Origin: Phlyctochytrium arcticum
Taxonomy: Eukaryota > Chytridiomycota > Chytridiomycetes > Chytridiales > Chytridiaceae
Assembly (NCBI GenBank): GCA_025602905.1
Contig: JAHLKI010000011.1
Span: forward strand, 1 to 64,000
Direction of reading: 5' to 3'
DNA length: 64,000 nt
The notes under the pieces are model-generated. The model did not search any database. It worked only from the letters and a program-made list of their open reading frames with translations, and was not told the DNA's origin. Positions 57,079 to 64,000 of the stretch are shown here, piece by piece. A program made the translations under genes and the position numbers. Position 1 is the first letter of the stretch; each line of letters starts with the position of its first letter.

Positions 57079-60000
57079 TTAACCCCTAGTACGTCCAACG
57101 CTACCTCCCAATCCCTGCCATACATCCAACTCTGGCAATGCCTTGACTCCCTTCCCATCCGGCCGATCCAAGAATCCGGTTTGGACCAGGTAACCCAGGT
57201 AAATTCCCATCAACTCATGGATGGGCTGGCAAACAACGCTGGAAGAGTTGCCGAGGACTTTGCGGACATGGGCATCATCCAGTTCGGCGGATTTGGTGCT
57301 GGTTGGCAGGTCGTCTAGTACGAAATGGAGGAGGGGGTAGAGGGCATGGTCACCGCTTGACGAGAGGGTCAGGTCCATGAGCGCCGTACGCCAATGGATA
57401 TAATCGGTACGAGCGACAGATGTCCAGCCATAAGTTTCCAAAGCCGCAAAGAGATCATCGTATTTAAACCGGTCCGGGTTGGTCATGTGGAAGACACCCA
57501 GTGGCCAGGCCGACGGTGAAGCGGCGATTTCGGCAATGCAGCCCGCGACATAATTGACCGGACACATGTTGACGACATTGGCGATACGCGGGATTTTTCC
57601 GAGCTGGAGACATCCTTTGACGAGTCGCCAAAGGAAATCGTCCGTATTGGCGACGCCCGTGGTGGAATCCCCGACAATGTACCCGGGACGGATAATGGTG
57701 ACTGGAACACCTCGGGTTTGAGCGCGCAGACAGAGGTTCTCGGCAACCCACTTGGTCTGCCCGTAACCTGCCCGAAGTCCCGTGCGGGCGCCGGTTAAAT
57801 CATCCGTCTCGAGAATCTTGGCACCCAGGTCCAGTTGTCGCATGTAGTGATCAGTGTCGAGCACACTCGTCGAGGAGACAAAATGAAGGGGTTTAAGATG
57901 ATGAGTGGTGGCGAGGCGCAGGGTTTCCAGGGTTCCCAGCACATTGGGCGCCCGAAGCTTGTGGTACGGGTAGACCCAATGTACGAGGGCACCGTTGTGA
58001 ACAATAAAATCGACTGAGGTAGTCAGCCGATCCCAGGTTGCAGTGTCGAGGCCCAAAGAGGGAGCGGCAAGATCTCCACAAATAGGCTCCAACCGATCTT
58101 CCGTTACCCAAGACTCGGACCAGACAAGATGGCGTTCGTTGTTCTGGCGGATGCGAGCGAGCCCCTTTTCGGTAGATGGAGCGCGGACCAACGCAATAAT
58201 TTTGGCTGTTGGAAATCGGGAGAACAAGGCGGACAGAATGAACGCCCCAAGGAAACCGGTCACGCCGGTCAAGAACACAACGGGCCGACCCGCGGTCTCG
58301 CCATGAGGTACGAAGGGAGCAAGGTCAGGTTTCGCAGCGGTGATATTGATGGGATCATCCACAATGTCCAGATCAGCCGCATAGTCGACTAGCTCTTCCT
58401 CGGGCGCAGCCGGTCCCAAAACTGCAGAGTTTGCAATGCTTGGTCTACTGGCTCCTTCGGTCATACCCAAATCGCCTGCTCGGATAAACTCGACTTCTCG
58501 AGCCATTCCACGGACCGTTGGCTCACGATACACTAGACTCAATGGTACATCGCCAGCCATCGTCTTGCGGATTTGAAATACGAGCCGCGTGGCCAGTATA
58601 GAATGTCCACCCAGATCGAAAAAGTTGGCGTCCAATTCAATACTGGTTGAGGATAGACCCAGCACGGACGCCCAAATGTCTCTAACTGCGCGCTCTGCAG
58701 GGTTTGCTGGATCGTTGTCGAGCGTCTCGCCCGTGGGCGGTGGAGGAGCCAAGAATGCAGTGTCGGGAAAGGGTAAGGCGTTCTTGTCTACTTTGCCGTT
58801 GGGAGTCAGTGGCATGCGCTTGAGTGGGAATATGACAGTAGGAACCGCGTAAGCTGGCAATTTTTGCTTTAAATACGCGCGAACATCTTTGATCCAAGCT
58901 CGGACATCCACCTCCTGTTCCAACGGTACGATGTAGCTGACAAGTGTCTTCTCTTCGTCCTTATCACGACGAACAAGTGTCACATTTTCACGGACGGTGG
59001 GATGCTGACTCAAATGGGTATCAATCTCCTTTAGTTCTATGCGGAAACCTCGAATCTTGACTTGATCGTCCGCCCGACCAGTGCACTCCACGGATCCATC
59101 TGGCCGATACCGCCCCAGATCACCCGTGCGATACATACGGTCTCGTGCGCCATGATAGTATGGAAGGTTTTTGGTAGACGGCGGGGGAGGGGTGGACAAT
59201 CCCAGTTGATTTGGAACAAACTTTTCCGCACTCACAGCCAGGTCGAGGTACCCTTCCGCCAAACCAGAACTCCGCACGTATATTTCTCCAACTTCTCCAA
59301 TTCCACAGAGGAGTCCCGCCGCGTTAATGACCAGCAATTGCACGTCCTTCATTCCGCGACCGGCTGGCATAATGTCTTTTTGCTCGGACAAATAACCGGG
59401 GTTCAGCGATGCCGGTGGGATGTTGAGGTAAGACACGGCACGCTGCGTTTCAGTTGTGCCGTACATATTGATGACATGAGTGTTTGGGGCCAAGTACTGC
59501 AATCGTAAGACATCCCTCTTGGTCAAAACGTCACCCACAAAGAACGCGTTTCGAAGCGTGGGAATTGGATGTGACGCGTTGGCTGAGAGAAGCTGTCCCA
59601 TGGCCGGGGTCAAGTGGGTGACAGTAATGCCGTGCTGCCCCATCCATTCTGCAAGTCGTCCCGGGGAACCAATATCTTCTGCAGTGGGAATGCGGAGTTG
59701 AGCGCCAAGGAACAAAGGTGTGAAAATATCACGCTGAATGGGGTCGTGCGCGATTCCGCTGAGCATGGTAAAGCGCTCGTGTTCAGTGAGATGGAACTCT
59801 TGTTGCATCCATGGGTAAAAATGGGTGAGTGAGAAATGTCGACCTTTGACACCTGGTAATTTGCCATCAGAAAGTGCACTCCACCAAAAGTACGGCACAT
59901 GGCGGAAAACAAACCTTTAGGGATCCCCGTACTGCCACTAGTGAAACTTAATGTTGAGCCAGAGTCTGGTCCAAGAACAATGTCTGGATGTGTCCCCGCC

Positions 60001-61384
60001 AAGGCCTGTTCCTTCTCAAATACATCCACATTTGACTTGGCGCTACCCCCAAGGCACTGTCCGTTATCCAGAATTTCCAGTGCTGGCACCGTGCATTTGA
60101 TGTCTAGATTCTCCTGTATGTAGTCCTTGACCTCCTGGTGCAGCGTTCCGGCCTTTTGAAGTACAACCAAGCCACGGGGTTTAGCTACTGAAAGGTAAAT
60201 GTTTTGTCGGGAAGGTGGATAGGCAGGGTCTGCAATGCATTATTCTTAGTGTCCATTTCCTTATTAGAGGTTGTGATCACATACGTACCGATTACGCTGA
60301 AAATAGCGCCGGCTTTGAGTACACCCATGACTGCAACTACCAGGTCCACGCCACGGTAAGAATACAGGACAACCACGTCCTCTCGTTCAATTCCATTCTT
60401 GATCAAATGATGCGCCAGGACATTTGAGGCTTCATTGATCATTTTGTAAGAAAATTGGCGCAAGTTCGATCCACCATTCTCCCGGGATTCGACAACACAT
60501 GTTCGGTCTGGAAAAGCCGCGGCATTCCGCGCAAAAATGTCTGTGATGGCACCTTCATATCCATCCCAATGCAGGTCAGCTGTAGGGTCAGGCAGCAGTG
60601 CCCGGCTGCGGTCAGTGACCAAAGGAAATTGTCCTATTGTTTTGCCAGAATCTTGAGCGGCCGAGAGCAAAATCTGTTGCAACTGCTCAAGCATGTCAGT
60701 CATGCGGTCATTGGCAAACAGGACAGTATTGTACACGACGCGAATTTCGATGGGGAGCAGACGTCGAAGGGTGGGAGCTTGCGAGATAAAGATGGTAATG
60801 TCGCAAGTGGACGATGTCGTAGTAGAAGATAACGTGTCTGGGGTTGTATCTGTCAGATCAAAGAATCGCACTTTGAACAAGGAAGGGCGTTGGATGTCTT
60901 GCTCATTGGTTCCGGGAGGTGGTGGGGGGTAGAGGGTATCAAAGAGAGCCTGAAAGGGAACTTCGTCCGCGGCGGCATTATGTTCTGCTTGGAGCACCGT
61001 TTGCACAACATTGGCAAAAGATGTGGATTCTTCAATGGGGAAACGAAGAACAAGCGGATTTGAACTCTGTGAGCTAGATCCTACTGTGATATCCTGCTCT
61101 CCGGTGTATTTGTGGAGCAGTACTGCGAATGCAGACAGAAGGATTGTGAATGGTGCAATGCTGGCGCTCTTGCTGCCGGTTGAACCTTGAACACTAGGTT
61201 TGATGCTGAGCGACAGCTGCAATATGGCTAGAGAGACTGCCTCTGGAATCGCCAGGACCTGCTCAGCCTCGACGCTCCGATGTGGAATGGGTCGCGGATA
61301 GTCGGTAGGCAGAACGAGGTCGGTCAGATTGGCCAGCCGATCCTTCCACCGGACCAAGCGCGCCGAGTCCACCGTCACCGTCAT
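57079..61384 (-). CDS. LYS2: L-alpha-aminoadipate-semialdehyde dehydrogenase (aminoadipate reductase)
   Basis: Catalyses ATP- and NADPH-dependent reduction of alpha-aminoadipate in the fungal lysine pathway, in the cytosol. Three exons: 60289-61384, 59915-60229 and 57079-59852; introns 59 and 62 nt; 1,394 aa, the standard length. An N-terminal condensation-like region is followed by the adenylation domain (AIFSVIDPAYPPSRQNIYL, SGSTGIPKGVKGRHFSLTH, MYGTTETQRAVSY, RMYRTGDLGRY). The carrier domain has DANFFDLGGHSILAT near residue 890 (Ser is the phosphopantetheine site). The reductase domain follows, with Rossmann motif VFLTGVTGFLGAFIL. Both introns restore conserved adenylation motifs. It needs a phosphopantetheinyl transferase (Lys5 type), not in this window. 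The gene strongly supports fungal origin. Confidence 0.97.
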
Positions 61385-64000
61385 TCTAATGTTGAGCTAC
61401 TATCAGTCTGAGCTCAATGCAGTTGTTTTTCCTCCTCCCTCTTCAACAAGTCGTGTCCTCCCGCCTGGGCTACTAGTGAAACACCGGATAAAGTTGCTGT
61501 CTCAAAAAAAAAAGTCCTGGAATTCAGCTAGTCTATGAAGGGTCAGTTTGTAATTCGTAGTATGTTGTTTCTGCATATGCATACCTTTCAATTGCTGCGA
61601 ATTCCTTGGACGAAATGCCTTTGCCAATGCCTTTGCAAAACCTCCAAGTCATCCAACGGCGGAGATCAAAACGAGAGATCATCAAAGGAGATTGCCCAGC
61701 GGCGGCACAGCCACCAAATCGATCGTGACGTTTTTGCAACCTTTGACTTCGAATCTTCGACGGCGAATTGAATTCTGCTGAATCAATAAATGTTTGATGG
61801 AATACCGGTTAAAGAACATTCGTGAATAATATAGCGCACGACATGCCGTACTTGATATTCGATGGACATAAATTAAGAGAAGAACAGACTCTAGATAACT
61901 ATACAAAGCAAAGGCAGCAATTTGCTCTGTACTATGCGGCCGGACGCAACGCAGCCTTCCAATCATCGTGTTTTCCAAAGTAGGAGACGAGTTCGAACAC
62001 ATTGACATTCTGGTGGAGGATGGGGACATCCGAAAACAGTGCTCGATTCGCACCGAAAAATGGTGCGGGCCATTGCTGGAATGCATACAGCTGGGAGCCG
62101 ATATTGATGAACAAGATCGAATCGCCGTGGACTTGGTGGCAATGGATGGTCACGTTCATGACAGGTTGCTGAGCTCATGAGGATAGCGCTCAGCGTCGCC
62201 TTCAGCGACCTGATTTGAGCAATGCTGGTCTTCACGCCTGCCACCAAGTCACTATCTTCATAGCCCCGACGGCTATTTTCGCCCGAGCGGTACTCCACCT
62301 CCTGGACCAAGTGGAGGTAGTCTACTACCTTCTTGCCGACAGTCAAAGTTGATGACCGGCGGGCCTTATCCACCGTGTCCGCTTTGGAGGAGCCGTCGCC
62401 ATATCGTAGAGACACTTACCTGTTAATGGCGAATGGGAGAAATGTGGTACGCGTCGATGGTTCTTTCGGTGGTATCAATCGGCTTCGCTGTGACATAGTC
62501 GACATTGATCGTTGAGAGCTACACCCACTGGGTCTTTTCATCCAGGTGCTATTGCTGGTGTATTTGAAAGAATCTGCCTTCATCTGCTCGCAGCAGTTGC
62601 TAATAGCGCGGTAAACGTCCGCCTTCCCCCTGGTGAATGACACAACGTCAGTTTTCACTTCGCAAGTCGTAATACTGCGACTGGCAGAGTCGCAAATGTG
62701 GTGTCCGGCCGCTTACGGTTGTTCTGCCAGGGAATCAATCTTGGACCTTTCGATCAATACGTCGAGGCTGTCAATGCTAGCACCCTCGTCGTTATCCAGA
62801 AGCACAAGAAGATTTGTGACCTTCTTTGTAATCCGGTATTGAATTTCGCCGCCTCACTGTACACCATTTTGACGGCAGGCGATGACAAAATCCTCCCAAA
62901 GTCAGTCGGTGATCTTGGCGGCTACCCGGTACAGGCGACGTGGTTGAGGTAACTTTTGCGGGTGTCCGTCGTCGGGATGCAGCGCTCCCAAAGACTATCG
63001 GGTTTCGACGAGACCCAGGTGCGTAGATATCAGGATGAAGGCAACTAGGTAAGAAGGACAAACGCAAGGGGAGATCGTAAATGATAGTCGCGGGCAATGC
63101 GGGGGACGATCTTGAAGCAGGATTCTAAGTCTGAAGATTTTCCGAGAATCTGCCAATTGAGCTTGCTCCTGCGTCAACGGTAGAGTCTAGTCAGTAATTC
63201 ATCAAATTAAGTTTTCCCCCGCAAGTAACGCAAGTGCTAAAGTACAGTGCCCGAATGTATGGAGCCCGCATCGCACCCTTACAGGCGGGACCTCGGGCCG
63301 CAAAACACACCGGCATTTTGTCGCCCAAACCTCTTTGCAGAAGCTTCAGCGCTGTACCCTCAGGCATCCCTCTATCGACGTCTAGCGTATTACGATAGGC
63401 TCAAAACCCGCCAGTCGAAAACTGATACCAAACTACGAGTTTGTGGATGCGGAACTGCGGCTAAGTTTCTGACAATGTTCACCGGCACATACCTTGGTTT
63501 TCTGAAGGTGGTGAGACTCTGTTTGCTCCACAAGGTTCTGGTTACTGCTGGCCATCTTGGCGAATGGTCGCGCTGGTCGGAAAGATTTCGGAGCGATCTC
63601 ATGAAGAGTGATGCCAGGATCCATCCCAAGCCGGGCAGTGGTCCTGGCCGCTATCCGGGATAGGCGATAGTGGTAGAGGTGACTTTCGCGAGTGTCCTTC
63701 GTTGGGAGCAGATCCAGATGCGTAGATCAGGCGCGTGGTGAGAATATTGTGGAGGCAGCGCTGTCAGCATTATTCCTTGCATTTTGACGGTCAAATCAAA
63801 TGCAACAATTAAACATAACGTACAGAACATCTTTGTGCAGCCGATGCTTTCCACAAAAGATCGCATCAAGTTGTCAAAGAAACTCAAATTAGTTCTAACT
63901 TAGTGCTATCTATATACGGTCCCAAATTCCATGGTTGCGATTCAATTCGACCCTTGGTGACCCTGTTTTCTTGTTCCTTTTTTACTTTTGAGAAGAACGT
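61385..64000. other. Gene-poor end with decayed coding-like fragments
   Basis: 2.6 kb with no complete gene. On the minus strand, protein-like pieces appear in shifting frames (for example 61932-62159, 61963-62415 and 62416-62658), as expected of a frameshifted, dying gene. A pair of related segments (62930-63040 and 63648-63742) is listed separately. No domain was recognised. Confidence 0.5.
62918..63742 (-). repeat. Two related decayed segments, about 720 bp apart
   Basis: The segments 62918-63030 and 63648-63742 share a stretch that on the minus strand reads RRT(P/L)AKVTSTT followed by P-G-S-x-Q-D-H. The right copy has an extra base that shifts frame and makes a stop; the left copy carries about 30 extra bases just upstream. 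They look like fragments of paralogous genes. Confidence 0.6.

Noticed and set aside
1..64000. CRISPR arrays, bacterial operons, rRNA genes or viral genes
   Set aside because: None seen. The window is intron-bearing eukaryotic DNA throughout.

Overview
The window looks like nuclear DNA of a fungus, probably an early-diverging, chytrid-like lineage. It is gene-dense and its introns are short (mostly 45-70 nt, GT-AG). An alpha-aminoadipate reductase (LYS2) and a Fungal_trans-domain protein point to Fungi. A long TRP-like cation channel and a HARP-type SMARCAL1 annealing helicase are less usual outside the early lineages. No prokaryotic operons, rRNA or CRISPR arrays were seen. The phylum is an inference from gene content.

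Left part (1-18 kb). The first 2.2 kb holds no gene I can support. The rest is dominated by two head-to-head copies of THO2, the large THO/TREX mRNA-export subunit. Copy A (2258-7813, minus, 7 exons) is intact. Copy B (13375-17870, plus) keeps the same exon plan but has an 8-nt frameshifting insertion, a nonsense codon and a shortened tail, and lacks one intron present in A. The 5.5 kb spacer carries a large intronless protein of unknown function, a DUF4286-like gene, and a 905-bp non-autonomous DNA transposon (95-bp terminal inverted repeats, perfect 9-bp target duplication, Mutator-like).

Middle part (18-42 kb). In order: an unknown 252-aa protein; a RhoGAP; a LITAF-domain membrane protein; mitochondrial succinyl-CoA ligase beta (minus); an Hrp1/hnRNP-type RNA-binding protein; a TRP-like channel (minus) divergent from a Fungal_trans protein that lacks a visible zinc cluster; the complex I 30-kDa subunit (minus) with a small divergent candidate gene; a 16-exon FHA-domain checkpoint-type kinase (minus); and a disordered protein with a mitochondrial-like N-terminus.

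Right part (42-61 kb). SMARCAL1-like annealing helicase (minus), a Gln/Pro-rich protein, a 15-exon ALIX/Rim20-type BRO1 protein, a C2-domain protein (minus), an APC-family amino-acid permease, the peroxisomal PTS2 receptor PEX7 and LYS2 (minus). The last 2.6 kb holds only decayed, partly duplicated coding-like fragments.

The genes are independent housekeeping units with no functional cluster. Exon boundaries were derived by hand from splice sites, frame continuity and family motifs, and phases were checked to add up for every multi-exon model given.
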